Positions 31,118 through 38,246 of a stretch of 44,600 nt of DNA are shown piece after piece. Numbering within the stretch: the stretch's first letter is position 1; each line of letters begins with the position of its first letter. Where the stretch lies: NCBI GenBank assembly GCA_017642335.1, contig JAGCPF010000013.1, forward strand, positions 1 to 44,600, read 5' to 3'. Under the pieces are notes generated by a model that was given only the letters and a program-made list of their open reading frames with translations, searched no databases and was not told the DNA's origin. Source of the DNA: Fibrobacter sp. (GTDB lineage Bacteria > Fibrobacterota > Fibrobacteria > Fibrobacterales > Fibrobacteraceae). The position numbers and the translations under genes are program-made.

Positions 31118-32179
31118 ATGAAAAGAATTAGCACTCCCACAGCAACAGATGATCACAAATTTAGGGATGGCAATGGTCAAGGCTTGAAAGGGACTCAGTT
31201 TAGCGCCGAATGGTGTAATAATGTACAAGAAGAGATTTGTGCTTTGATAAAAAAATGGACTGGAATGGAGCCTAACGGTTTATCGGATCACGAACTTGCG
31301 ACTGCATTCGAAAGATTGGAGTTGTTACGCCTTGTCGACGATGACGAATCTGATTACAGGACTGAATTTTTAGTCGATGTTGACGGGAATTTGAATAAAG
31401 GGTACGGTGCCAAACTTGAAATTACTAAGCGGTATGACGAAAGTACCGTCAAGAAATTGTCTATTGTTCTCGCACTTCTCGGCAGCGGACTTTCGAAGAT
31501 TTCTTTTGATGGAGAAGTTGAGTCGTACGACGTAAAGACTCCAGTCGTTAAGTCTGTCGACAATGTTGACGGTGCCGAGCAAGTTACAGGATACCAGATC
31601 AGCGACAACCTTTTAATGTTGGCAAGGCTGTTCAACAACCAGGGCACGCAGGCGTACCGTAAGTTCCGTCTAAAGTGGGATAATTCGGCTGGACGGTTCA
31701 ATCTCGACTACGATGGCGACATGAATGTCAACGATTTCATGTACATTCTCGATGACAAGAGAGTTGTGATTTCGCCGCTGTACAATCCTGCCACTAGAGA
31801 AACGAACATAAATGGAATTGTAATTGTATGGGACAACGTCAATAATAGATTCGATGCAAGGATCGACGGCAACGTCACAGTAAACGGAAAACTCAACGGA
31901 CTCATGGACCTTGACGCGTTGATAGTAAGCCCGTCTAACGACAACTGGCAAAAGTCCTCCGGATGGACAAACGCTGGCCAATCGAAGAGGGTGCTAAACA
32001 ATACTGCATCCGACATGTTTGTCACGTATTTTCCTTCTTCAAAGAATAGCAACGGGTGGCAAGTCGAAAGCACAACAAAGACCATCACGATACCGCCGCA
32101 CCATTACCGTACATTCACTTGGACCGGTGCGACACGTACTGTTGAAAGCAATACTATTGCCGGATTCCTTGTGGAGTAG
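31118..32179 (+). CDS. Tail fibre-like protein (353 aa)
   Basis: The N-terminus 'DDHKFRDGNGQGLKGTQFSA' followed by 'EWCNNVQEEICALIKKWTGM' is a common phage tail-fibre or adaptor opening ('T-x-L-x-A-x-W-L-N-x-V-Q-E-E-I'). Residues about 85-270 contain repeated beta segments (DGNLNKGYGAKLEI, 'RFNLDYDGDMNVNDFMYI', 'RFDARIDGNVTVNGKLNGLM'). The C-terminus, 'ASDMFVTYFPSSKNSNGWQV', may be a tip. It is the last gene in the fibre cluster before the lysis-type genes. Confidence 0.7.
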   Translation: MKRISTPTATDDHKFRDGNGQGLKGTQFSAEWCNNVQEEICALIKKWTGMEPNGLSDHELATAFERLELLRLVDDDESDYRTEFLVDVDGNLNKGYGAKLEITKRYDESTVKKLSIVLALLGSGLSKISFDGEVESYDVKTPVVKSVDNVDGAEQVTGYQISDNLLMLARLFNNQGTQAYRKFRLKWDNSAGRFNLDYDGDMNVNDFMYILDDKRVVISPLYNPATRETNINGIVIVWDNVNNRFDARIDGNVTVNGKLNGLMDLDALIVSPSNDNWQKSSGWTNAGQSKRVLNNTASDMFVTYFPSSKNSNGWQVESTTKTITIPPHHYRTFTWTGATRTVESNTIAGFLVE

Positions 32180-32183
32180 AAAA

Positions 32184-32444
32184 ATGGATATTACTGGGTT
32201 AGACATTGGTGCGCTTGTGGCTGGAATTGGAGCGGTTATTAAATCGTTTCATTCAGACCGCAAGTCTGACTCTGCAAAAAAAAGTCTTGATGAACGAATG
32301 TCGGTTATCGAGAATGACATTCGTCATCATGATAAACGTCTTGATGACGGGGATTCGAATTTCAAAATTCTTGACCAGAAAATTGATCGCAATAATGAAC
32401 TTTTGAACCAGCTTATTGGCGAAGTTCGCGCTGGAAGGAAGTGA
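32184..32444 (+). CDS. Haemolysin XhlA-like or lysis-accessory protein (86 aa)
   Basis: ATG 32184 with GGAG upstream. The N-terminus has a mildly hydrophobic 'LDIGALVAGIGAVIKSF', and the rest is a long charged coiled coil 'KSLDERMSVIENDIRHHDKR' to LLNQLIGEVRAGRK. Many phages place a coiled-coil protein of this kind (XhlA-like) beside the holin. The membrane segment is short, so assignment is uncertain. Confidence 0.5.
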   Translation: MDITGLDIGALVAGIGAVIKSFHSDRKSDSAKKSLDERMSVIENDIRHHDKRLDDGDSNFKILDQKIDRNNELLNQLIGEVRAGRK

Positions 32445-32445
32445 T

Positions 32446-32544
32446 ATGGAAGCTTTAGTGCTAGTAGTTTTCTTCGCGCTGATTATGACGCTTGACTGGA
32501 TTTTCTTTGACGAAGATGATTGGGGCAAACCGAATAACAAGTAG
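32446..32544 (+). CDS. Small single-span membrane peptide (32 aa), holin-region candidate
   Basis: ATG 32446, one base after the preceding stop, with AAGGAA upstream. MEALVLVVFFALIMTLDWIF is a strong membrane helix, followed by an acidic tail (FDEDDWGKPNNK). Between the coiled-coil protein and the DUF1353 gene, a lysis-region peptide or small holin is plausible. Good ribosome binding signal but very short. Confidence 0.5.
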   Translation: MEALVLVVFFALIMTLDWIFFDEDDWGKPNNK

Positions 32545-32553
32545 GAGTGAGAT

Positions 32554-33021
32554 ATGTCTGGAATAGTCCTTCGTAGCGCCGAAATCATCAAACCGATCCA
32601 GGTTGCGACCGGCAAACTGCATGGCGATTCCGTCTGTACTTTCGAGCGCGATTTTGAAATGCTGTTGCATACTAGCCGTGGCGATTATCTATGGTGGGTT
32701 GGCGAAGGGTATATTAGCAACTGCGGGTCCATCCCGTGGCTCGGCCAAAAGATTCTACGGGTGAAATCCTATGATCCGGATAATCCGTTGCAGAACGCCT
32801 TTTTCTTCTTGCATGACGACCTTTATCAAAAGAAAGGCTACAACATTTTTAGCCGTGACGATTCTGATGCGATTTGCCGTGGCGGTCTTAGAGTTTCTGG
32901 CTGCAGTCGGTTCCAGGCGTCTACAATCGACTTTTGTTTGGCGGTTGGTGCATGGGGTCATTGGGGCGACAACGCATACGGCAATTTCGAATTTTTAAGC
33001 AGTTTAGAAAAGTGTCATTAA
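32554..33021 (+). CDS. DUF1353-like phage protein (155 aa)
   Basis: AGGAGTGAGAT before ATG 32554. 'FEMLLHTSRGDYLWWVGEGY' then 'ISNCGSIPWLGQKIL' resembles the DUF1353 core ('V-P-x-G-F-x-T-D-x-A-S-I-P-W'), and 'NAFFFLHDDLYQKKGY' its 'H-D-x-L-Y' metal-like motif. Further 'SDAICRGGLRVSGCSRFQAS'. DUF1353 proteins are common near phage lysis genes; their biochemical activity is not known to me, though a hydrolase-like role has been suspected. No other endolysin candidate lies nearby. Confidence 0.7.
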   Translation: MSGIVLRSAEIIKPIQVATGKLHGDSVCTFERDFEMLLHTSRGDYLWWVGEGYISNCGSIPWLGQKILRVKSYDPDNPLQNAFFFLHDDLYQKKGYNIFSRDDSDAICRGGLRVSGCSRFQASTIDFCLAVGAWGHWGDNAYGNFEFLSSLEKCH

Positions 33022-33027
33022 TTGACT

Positions 33028-33052
33028 TGGCCAGAATCCTGGAATCTGGCCA
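33028..33052. other. Inverted repeat TGGCCAGA/TCTGGCCA
   Basis: Perfect 8-bp arms (33028-33035 and 33045-33052) seven bases after the DUF1353 stop. There is no T-run, so it may be a processing hairpin or an operator rather than a terminator. Confidence 0.5.
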
Positions 33053-33106
33053 TATCAGTAAATATATAGGTTCCTGTTAATTCGTTTATTTGTAATTTGT
33101 TTGCGT

Positions 33107-33132
33107 ACGGCTTCAAAGCCGTCTTTTTTTTT
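33107..33132 (+). terminator. Terminator ending the tail/lysis operon
   Basis: ACGGCT (33107-33112) pairs with AGCCGT (33117-33122), loop TCAA, followed by a run of nine T. Strong Rho-independent terminator. Confidence 0.85.
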
Positions 33133-33204
33133 GTCCAAAACTAAATTTGCACAAATTTTCCTAAAATACGATTCGAGCCGAATCTTCTTTTAGTTTTGAT
33201 GTAG

Positions 33205-33230
33205 ACCGCTGGGAAACTCCCGGCGGTTTT
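33205..33230 (+). terminator. Leader hairpin/attenuator before the 33254 operon
   Basis: ACCGC-T-GGG (33205-33213) pairs with CCC-G-GCGGT (33219-33227), one T-G wobble, loop AAACT, followed by TTTT. It lies 26 bp before a strong AAAAGGAG site and ATG 33254. It may be a terminator for upstream transcription or an attenuator for the operon. Confidence 0.6.
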
Positions 33231-33253
33231 CATTTATCCCAAAAGGAGATATT

Positions 33254-33748
33254 ATGGCTTACGAAAACAACGATTACACCAGCAAGGGTGTGGGAACCGC
33301 CGGTCTTACTCTCGGCGTTATCGGCACGGCGCTTGCTAGCGGCGTGCTCAACGGCAACGGCCTCGGAGGTCTTTTTGGCAACCAGAACCCGACTGCTAAC
33401 CCGGTTTACCAGTTGGCCCAAAAGGACAACGAAATTGCTCAGCTCAAGTCCGAAAAGTATGCTGACGCCAAGGTTGCAGCATTGACCGAACGTGTCGCAA
33501 ACCTTGAAGCTCGCGTTCTCGCCGACGAAAAGACTGACCCGCTGCGCGACCAAATCCTGGGTGACCGCATCGCCGGGCTTTCTGCAATCGTGAACCGCAT
33601 CAGCGCTCCGTTCGTGCCGAACTACGCTGTCGCTCCGGGCTGGGGGCCCGCTTTCGTGTCCCCGTTTCCGCCCGTGCCGCCCGTTGCAGCAGCTGGCGGA
33701 ACCGTCACTCCCGCCTCCACCTCCAACGGCACGTCGCAGGCGGCGTAA
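33254..33748 (+). CDS. Hypothetical phage protein with coiled coil and Pro-rich tail (164 aa)
   Basis: The N-terminus 'YTSKGVGTAGLTLGVIGTAL' plus ASGVLNGNGLGGLFG is a glycine-rich, mildly hydrophobic helix. Residues about 55-95 are a coiled coil ('QKDNEIAQLKSEKYADAKVA', 'ALTERVANLEARVLADEK'). The C-terminus is Pro/Ala/Gly rich. Proteins of this make-up occur in many phages of anaerobic gut bacteria, often followed by two small genes as here. Possible membrane-anchored or structural protein. Confidence 0.6.
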   Translation: MAYENNDYTSKGVGTAGLTLGVIGTALASGVLNGNGLGGLFGNQNPTANPVYQLAQKDNEIAQLKSEKYADAKVAALTERVANLEARVLADEKTDPLRDQILGDRIAGLSAIVNRISAPFVPNYAVAPGWGPAFVSPFPPVPPVAAAGGTVTPASTSNGTSQAA

Positions 33749-33764
33749 AAAAGGAGGATAGCCT

Positions 33765-34112
33765 ATGCAGATTTCTATTGACGATGCGATGAAGGCTGTG
33801 TCCGAGTTCATGACAGAACAGGTCCAGACAATCCGCGATCCGCTTAAGTATTCCATTGGACTTTTTGTTGTCGGGGCACTCTCCGAGAATCCCGAAGGGG
33901 TTCTTGCGAAGGCTCGACCCTGGCTCGAAATGTCCGGAATTCTTTCTGACGGAATTGTTGATGTAGACGTGTTTAAGGCTGGTCTCGACAATATGTTTGC
34001 CAAGGTTCCGAAATTGTCTTACCTCGGTTTCGGCATTACGGCTGACGAAGCTGCAACGCTTGTCGCGAAGATGCAGAAGGCTGTTCCCGTTGAAACTCCG
34101 GAGGTTGCATAA
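33765..34112 (+). CDS. Hypothetical conserved phage protein (115 aa)
   Basis: AAGGAGG before ATG 33765. Mostly helical; 'QISIDDAMKAVSEFMTEQVQ' and 'FGITADEAATLVAKMQKAVP' at the two ends. The central 'YSIGLFVVGALSENPEGVLA' is only weakly hydrophobic. It overlaps the next gene by one base (TAATG) and belongs to the 33254-34339 operon. Family not recognised. Confidence 0.6.
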   Translation: MQISIDDAMKAVSEFMTEQVQTIRDPLKYSIGLFVVGALSENPEGVLAKARPWLEMSGILSDGIVDVDVFKAGLDNMFAKVPKLSYLGFGITADEAATLVAKMQKAVPVETPEVA

Positions 34113-34339
34113 TGATGACCGAACGTATGAAAGCTGTTTTGGAGCGCACCGAAAAGACGCTCTGCCGTCACCTCGAAGATCTGAATGATGATGTCGATCG
34201 TGATGGTGGTCGCATCAAGGACCACATGACCATCGATGGCATTAGGGACTGTCTTGAATCCATCAAGTGCCATAATGAAATCGTGGGTAACGCCGAGGCT
34301 CTGAAGCAGCCCGCTGCTTCTACGGCCGTGGTGAAATAG
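34112..34339 (+). CDS. Hypothetical small phage protein (75 aa)
   Basis: ATG 34112 overlaps the preceding TAA, with GGAGG nearby. Charged helices ('RMKAVLERTEKTLCRHLEDL', 'HMTIDGIRDCLESIKCHNEI') and an Ala/Pro C-terminus. Last gene before the convergent integrase, followed by a bidirectional terminator. Family not recognised. Confidence 0.6.
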   Translation: MMTERMKAVLERTEKTLCRHLEDLNDDVDRDGGRIKDHMTIDGIRDCLESIKCHNEIVGNAEALKQPAASTAVVK

Positions 34340-34359
34340 TCCGTAGTGCGTTGCGAAAT

Positions 34360-34394
34360 AGGCGACCTGCAGGAATGTGGGCCGCCTTTTTTTT
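34360..34394. terminator. Bidirectional terminator between the 34112 gene and the integrase
   Basis: AGGCGACC (34360-34367) pairs with GGCCGCCT (34380-34387), one A/C mismatch, followed by eight T. It lies between convergent genes and overlaps the integrase stop codon. Confidence 0.75.
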
Positions 34395-35448
34395 ACAGCT
34401 CTGGAATCGCGTCAACTGCCTTGCGACGGCCTTCGTCGAGCACTTTTGCGTAAATTTGGGTTGTTTCTACAGATTTGTGACCAAGCAATTTGCTTACGGT
34501 GTAAAGTTCAGCACCGTGTTTTAGTGCTAGTGTGGCGAAAGTGTGGCGTGACATGTGAAAATGCAAGTTCTTTTTTATTCCCGCTTCTGCGGCCCAATTC
34601 TTAAGCTTTCTGTTCAACGAATTCAATGGGTCTATTTCGAAAACAAAACCTTTATGTTTTTTTTCTTGAGGCATAAATTTTCGGGCGTTTTCTGACAGCG
34701 GTACTCTGACGATTTCGTCGGTTTTTTCCATTCTCAAAATGATGATGCCTTTTTCGATGTTTTCCCATTTTAGCCGTTTTACGTCGGAAAACCTTAATCC
34801 GGTAAAGCAGCAAAATAAAAAAGGGTTCCTAACTTCTTCAGGTGCGTCTGCTTCTTGGAGTTTTCGCAGTTCGTCAATGTCGAGAAATTCTACATCTTTA
34901 GTCAACTTTTTGGGAGTTAGACCGTATAGGTCTGGATTTTGTGGGATCATCCCGTCTATATATGCATCGTGAAGACGTGCTTTTAACAGGACTGCGTAAA
35001 GACGAGCTGTATTGACGGATCGCTTTTCGAGTAAGTAATCGACAAAGGCTTTGAAAAAATCTCGGTTAATCTCTGCCAAAGTGGCGTTACGTTTGAAATC
35101 TTTCAACGCGTTGACCATTGTTTGGTTGTTTTGACGAGAATTTTCGGTCTTTATTGAAGAAATCTTCTTTTCAAAATAATCGGCGGCCAAGACCGTTTTA
35201 ATCTTCTTTGGCGTGGAAACGTTTAATTCTCCGGAATCAAGCTCTCTGATTCTCTTGTTTTTTATCTCGGTGGCCAGACGAATTGTTTCCTGATTTTTTA
35301 TCTTGTCGGCATGAGTCTTGGCTGGAACCAGGTAGAGTTTCAGGAACTCTCGAATCCTTTTTCCGCCGATCCGGTAGTCCAAGTGTAACGAAAAACCGCC
35401 ACCTTTTACAGGGCGCTGGTTAATGTGAACCTTCTCTTTAATCTTCAT
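34393..35448 (-). CDS. Tyrosine-family site-specific integrase
   Basis: A 351-aa phage integrase. The N-terminal arm/SAM-like domain has 'INQRPVKGGGFSLHLDYRIG', then 'RNATLAEINRDFFKAFVDYL' and 'LLKARLHDAYIDGMIPQNP'. The catalytic domain has 'FCCFTGLRFSDVKRLKWENI' (first Arg), 'FHMSRHTFATLALKHGAELY' (H-x-x-R box) and 'LLGHKSVETTQIYAKV' (last His and Tyr nucleophile). The order suits the phage/Bacteroidota type with arm-binding N-terminus. Its start is close to the GTGACC repeats, so it may regulate itself. It integrates the phage at attB by recombination with attP, which probably lies just upstream. Confidence 0.95.
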   Translation of the reverse strand: MKIKEKVHINQRPVKGGGFSLHLDYRIGGKRIREFLKLYLVPAKTHADKIKNQETIRLATEIKNKRIRELDSGELNVSTPKKIKTVLAADYFEKKISSIKTENSRQNNQTMVNALKDFKRNATLAEINRDFFKAFVDYLLEKRSVNTARLYAVLLKARLHDAYIDGMIPQNPDLYGLTPKKLTKDVEFLDIDELRKLQEADAPEEVRNPFLFCCFTGLRFSDVKRLKWENIEKGIIILRMEKTDEIVRVPLSENARKFMPQEKKHKGFVFEIDPLNSLNRKLKNWAAEAGIKKNLHFHMSRHTFATLALKHGAELYTVSKLLGHKSVETTQIYAKVLDEGRRKAVDAIPEL

Positions 35449-35453
35449 TTTGG

Positions 35454-35676
35454 GTGACCGAAAAGTGACCGTTTTTAGAAAATGATAGAAAAAAAAAGAA
35501 AGTGAACGAAAGCGAAATTATTGAAATTGCAATAAAAAAGCCGGTTCTTTCGAACCGGCTTTCTGCGAATTTCGCTTCTGGAATTACCTGGAGTAGTAAT
35601 ATTAACTTTCGTCAATGCCTTGTTATTACTGATGTCTAGCAGTTTTCCTGTTTTCCAAAGTGACCATTGAGTGACC
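35454..35676. other. Probable attP: paired GTGACC arm-type sites around a core
   Basis: Two pairs of GTGACC direct repeats, each 11 bp apart: 35454 and 35465, and 35660 and 35671. They flank about 190 bp that contains the inverted repeat AGTAATA (35595-35601)/TATTACT (35624-35630), a candidate core-type site. This is the layout expected for integrase arm sites around attP beside an integrase gene. A terminator hairpin (35537-35562) also lies inside. No gene is seen. Core cannot be fixed without attL/attR or attB. Confidence 0.55.
35537..35562. terminator. Perfect hairpin AAAGCCGGTTC/GAACCGGCTTT
   Basis: 11-bp perfect stem with loop TTTC, A-run before and T-rich after: a bidirectional terminator inside the attP region. 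Confidence 0.75.
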
Positions 35677-35704
35677 AAATCAATAAAACTACCAATGTAA
35701 ACAA

Positions 35705-35728
35705 AAAAGACGCTTGTTAGCGTCTTTT
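35705..35728 (-). terminator. Terminator of the leftward early operon
   Basis: AAAAGACGC (35705-35713) pairs with GCGTCTTTT (35720-35728), loop TTGTTA. On the minus strand it is followed by a T-run. It lies 17 bp after the stop codon of the last gene of the minus-strand operon. Confidence 0.8.
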
Positions 35729-35744
35729 GGAATTGGCCACTTGG

Positions 35745-35960
35745 TCATTTCGTCAACTCAAATCCTACAATATTTTCTTTTGGGCGTACATAGGTAAGTG
35801 CTTTTACGATTTTTCGTCTTCTTGCGTTTAGCTTGTTAGGGTGTTTCTTGTAGTATCTCAAACTAAAACGTTGCTTGTTCTTTACAGCGTGCATCGCTTC
35901 GTAGGCTATAATTTTTTTTAGTTCTCTTTTTATATTGTTGGATTTCAATTCGTCTGTCAT
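35745..35960 (-). CDS. Small basic protein (71 aa), last gene of the early operon
   Basis: ATG 35960, overlapping the previous stop, is preferred over 35981, since GGAGG is well spaced. Very basic ('NIKRELKKIIAYEAMHAVKN', 'YYKKHPNKLNARRRKIVKAL'), suggesting nucleic-acid binding. It is followed by a strong terminator. Could be an antiterminator-like or DNA-binding factor. Family not recognised. Confidence 0.6.
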   Translation of the reverse strand: MTDELKSNNIKRELKKIIAYEAMHAVKNKQRFSLRYYKKHPNKLNARRRKIVKALTYVRPKENIVGFELTK

Positions 35961-36253
35961 TAAACGCATCCTCCGCAGCATCCGAACGTTACGTTGTCGT
36001 TTACAAGCTCGGTGATTTCAGTCTTGAACGGTTTTAGTTCTTCGGGCAATTCGTAATATTCACAAATGCGCCAAGGCCCATTCGATATCGAATCTTCCCA
36101 ATTCTCGTCGAATGATACAGAACCGCCGGATTCAAGCACGTGCGGTCCAAGTTCGTATTCTTTGCCGTCAACGCGGATTTTAAGGATTCCGCTGCAAAGT
36201 GAAGGAAATTCTCCGTCGTAGCTTACAAATTCGAATGTTGGACATTCTTTCAT
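35960..36253 (-). CDS. Hypothetical acidic protein (97 aa) ending in a Cys cluster
   Basis: Begins MKECPTFEFVSYDGEFPSLC. The middle is beta-like ('GILKIRVDGKEYELGPHVLE', 'GGSVSFDENWEDSISNGPWR'). It ends VTFGCCGGCV, a CC-x-x-C cluster that could bind metal. Similar small proteins with a C-terminal CCGGC are scattered in phage and plasmid early regions. GGAACAG lies upstream of the start. Function unknown. Confidence 0.65.
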   Translation of the reverse strand: MKECPTFEFVSYDGEFPSLCSGILKIRVDGKEYELGPHVLESGGSVSFDENWEDSISNGPWRICEYYELPEELKPFKTEITELVNDNVTFGCCGGCV

Positions 36254-36344
36254 TTTGTCTGTTCCTTTTTATAAATTTACAACTTTACCAGGTGACCGTC
36301 AAGGTCAGAACCCCTGCGGCAATCCAGTAGACGATGTTTGCATC

Positions 36345-36647
36345 TTAGACTCCGTGAAGAATCGCTTTTGCTTCGATTTCTTCGTTGCTCGGTCTGCGTA
36401 GTCTTGCCAAGTAGCGGTTGAGATCGGATTCCCAGAACACGAGCGATTTGCCTACTTTTAGGTAAGCGAGTTCGCCGGAGCTTGTGAGCTTGTAAATAGT
36501 GCCGCGATTCTTGGCCTTGATGTGTTTGACGGCTTCGTCGATGTTCAGAGTGCGGTCCTTTGTTTTGACTTTGTCGAGAATTGCCTGGAGAATGTGGCGC
36601 TCCATTTCGGCAAGGTCCGCTTTGGTTGCGATTTCTTCGAATCCCAT
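36345..36647 (-). CDS. Excisionase-like helix-turn-helix protein (100 aa)
   Basis: Residues about 34-90 'LNIDEAVKHIKAKNRGTIYK' and 'LTSSGELAYLKVGKSLVFWE' plus SDLNRYLARLR are the HTH_17/excisionase pattern (HTH, then wing with 'K-x-G-K-S-x-x-F'). The N-terminus is a coiled coil ('EIATKADLAEMERHILQAIL'). Close to the integrase and attP, it is a good candidate for the excisionase. The gap of about 90 bp after it (36254-36344) contains no gene and one further GTGACC. Confidence 0.75.
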   Translation of the reverse strand: MGFEEIATKADLAEMERHILQAILDKVKTKDRTLNIDEAVKHIKAKNRGTIYKLTSSGELAYLKVGKSLVFWESDLNRYLARLRRPSNEEIEAKAILHGV

Positions 36648-36657
36648 GATTTTCCCC

Positions 36658-36825
36658 TTACAAAAGTTTGAATGTTGCGATTAACAGTAAAAACGTGATA
36701 TCGAGTGCGGTTGCGCAAAAAACCGCGAGCGCTCTTTCGTACTTTTCGCGAGTCCAGGCGAACGCCTGAGATGTACAGATGAACGCTACGACCAGGATTA
36801 TTGCCCAATCAGGATGGTATGTCAT
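36658..36825 (-). CDS. Small two-helix membrane protein (55 aa)
   Basis: ATG 36825, overlapping the preceding stop, with GGAGG upstream. Two hydrophobic segments: residues 7-24 (WAIILVVAFICTSQAFAW) and 33-54 (LAVFCATALDITFLLLIATF). It resembles small holin-like or superinfection-type phage membrane proteins. Located in the early operon, it is unlikely to be the main holin. Confidence 0.6.
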   Translation of the reverse strand: MTYHPDWAIILVVAFICTSQAFAWTREKYERALAVFCATALDITFLLLIATFKLL

Positions 36826-37262
36826 GTCCCGGCCTCCATTTCTTTCTGGATGAATTCCATGCAGCGGAAAACGACTGCTCCGACCTGCGCAAGTTCCTTA
36901 AGCGCTTGTTTTTTGTCGCCATGCTGGTATGCGTTGAATGCTTCGGCGATTTCTTCAAACAAGATGCTGTCTGCCGTCGGTTCCATCTTGGCGTTGCGGT
37001 TCTTTGCGTATTCTTCTCTGATTTGCCAAATTATTTCGGATTTTTCTTCTGTAAAATTGTCGCAGAACTTGGGATGCTTTGTGACGGCGTTGCGGAGTTC
37101 CTTTTCAATTTTGCCAAAGAACTTTTGCGTAATCAAATATCCGTCAATGTACGCCTTGAACTCTTCTTCGTTTTCGAAGATCATGTTACCGACGGTAGGC
37201 ATTTCTGCCAAGACTCGACCGTCATTCAGTTTCTGATAGGTGTATCCTTTGTGGTTGTTCAT
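36822..37262 (-). CDS. Hypothetical protein (146 aa)
   Basis: Begins MNNHKGYTYQKLNDGRVLAE. The body is helical and charged ('DGYLITQKFFGKIEKELRNA', 'HGDKKQALKELAQVGAVVFR'). Resembles phage early proteins with a MazG-like helical feel in its C-terminal half ('EEIAEAFNAYQHGDKKQALK' with E-E-x-x-E and 'ELAQVGAVVFRCMEFI'), where MazG-type NTP-binding helices have E-x-x-E and D. MazG similarity is weak and only suggestive. Ribosome binding site AAAGGAG. Confidence 0.6.
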   Translation of the reverse strand: MNNHKGYTYQKLNDGRVLAEMPTVGNMIFENEEEFKAYIDGYLITQKFFGKIEKELRNAVTKHPKFCDNFTEEKSEIIWQIREEYAKNRNAKMEPTADSILFEEIAEAFNAYQHGDKKQALKELAQVGAVVFRCMEFIQKEMEAGT

Positions 37263-37561
37263 GGTCTGCTCCTTTGTGGTTTGTGATGAATCGTTTTCAT
37301 TCTGTAGTTGTTTTCAAAACGTTCCAAAATTTCTTCCTTAGATGGGTTTCTTGAGGCAAAAGCGTTGATTTCGTCGATTGCGACTTTGGTTGTTGCGGCC
37401 ATATCTAAGGCTTTTCTGATATCGACCATATCCATTTCGCAAATGTCCATTGATGCGCCGCCAACAAATGTTACGGTATAACCAAGTCCTTTTTTTCTGG
37501 GAACGACGGCTGCAATGGCGTCGAGATTGATGTACCTTTTTCCAAGTTTTACAAAGTTCAT
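37259..37561 (-). CDS. Hypothetical protein (100 aa)
   Basis: 'MNFVKLGKRYINLDAIAAVV' and 'KGLGYTVTFVGGASMDICEM' suggest a beta-rich N-terminus like small phage proteins with a 'F-V-x-L-x-x-x-Y-I-N-x-x-x-I-x-x-V' PH-like start. The C-terminal half is helical, ending with basic residues. GAGGGA upstream. It overlaps the next gene by four bases. No family name. Confidence 0.6.
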   Translation of the reverse strand: MNFVKLGKRYINLDAIAAVVPRKKGLGYTVTFVGGASMDICEMDMVDIRKALDMAATTKVAIDEINAFASRNPSKEEILERFENNYRMKTIHHKPQRSRP

Positions 37562-37582
37562 TTTTCCCTCTTTTAGATTTAT

Positions 37583-37714
37583 TCGGCTGGCGGGAGTCGA
37601 ACCCGCATCCTGGCACCTTCTTCCGGCGTGTTACCAACTACACTATCGTACTTACTTCGCGGTTTCGAACCGTAATTCCGGTATAGCCCCACTTGACCAA
37701 TTAGCTACAGCCGA
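37583..37714 (-). other. tRNA-like element: two T-arms within one acceptor stem
   Basis: On the minus strand, TCGGCTG (37714-37708) and CAGCCGA (37589-37583) pair perfectly over 7 bp, as a tRNA acceptor. TCGGCTGTAGC resembles a tRNA start. Inside are two T-loop motifs: GGTTCGAAACC (about 37671-37661) and GCGGGTTCGACTCCCGC (about 37606-37590). A D-arm GTGT-AGTTGGTA-ACAC (about 37643-37628) is also present. I cannot fold either half into a full cloverleaf; anticodon arms are degenerate. Likely two decayed or fused phage tRNA genes. Confidence 0.45.
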
Positions 37715-37721
37715 TGTTTTT

Positions 37722-38009
37722 TTAGGTTTCGTCAAGCAGCGTCTTGATGCGCTTGGTAAGAACGTTTTTCTGTTCCTTCAGAGCGTCAATGCTCTTGTTG
37801 AGGAATTCGATATCGTCCTTGTCGTTAGATTCTTGGGCCTTTTCGAGTTCCTGTTTCTTGCGTTCGATCATATCGTAGGTGCAATCGCGTTCTTTCGCGA
37901 GCTTTACGATTTTTTCAGACGGAGTCGGTTCGCGATTAGCGAGTTTGTCAATAAGTGCGTTGAGAGACGGAAGGTCTTTCAAGTCGTTGTTTTTTTTTGC
38001 TTCACTCAT
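37722..38009 (-). CDS. Hypothetical coiled-coil protein (95 aa)
   Basis: Highly charged, helical throughout: 'NALIDKLANREPTPSEKIVK' and 'MIERKKQELEKAQESNDKDD', with 'LKEQKNVLTKRIKTLLDET' at the end. GGAAT upstream of ATG 38009. Encoded right before the tRNA-like element. No family recognised. Confidence 0.6.
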   Translation of the reverse strand: MSEAKKNNDLKDLPSLNALIDKLANREPTPSEKIVKLAKERDCTYDMIERKKQELEKAQESNDKDDIEFLNKSIDALKEQKNVLTKRIKTLLDET

Positions 38010-38025
38010 TTTGATTCCTTTGCCG

Positions 38026-38232
38026 TTAGGCGGTTTGTTTTTGGTTGATTAGGTTTTGGACTTTTTCGGCTTCGTTAATCCAAAGCTGCTGATTATAAGC
38101 TTCGTCGTTCCAGCCGCAACATGCGTTGAATTTGTTGCAGATTTTCAAGAGGATTTTAAGTTCTTCAAGGTCCATCTGCTCCGGCGTTTTCATGCCGTCT
38201 TTACATTTCCATTTCTTAGGCGGTCGTTTCAT
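38026..38232 (-). CDS. Hypothetical protein (68 aa)
   Basis: Basic N-terminus (MKRPPKKWKCKDGMKTPEQM) followed by helices (LEELKILLKICNKFNACCGW). Contains four Cys (including CC), perhaps metal-binding. AAAGGATT before the start. No family recognised. Confidence 0.55.
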   Translation of the reverse strand: MKRPPKKWKCKDGMKTPEQMDLEELKILLKICNKFNACCGWNDEAYNQQLWINEAEKVQNLINQKQTA

Positions 38233-38246
38233 GTCTTGTCAATCCT

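Noticed and set aside
30011..32179. Second variable repeat in the downstream fibre genes
   Set aside because: I compared their C-terminal ends with the TR by eye and found no matching adenine-free blocks.
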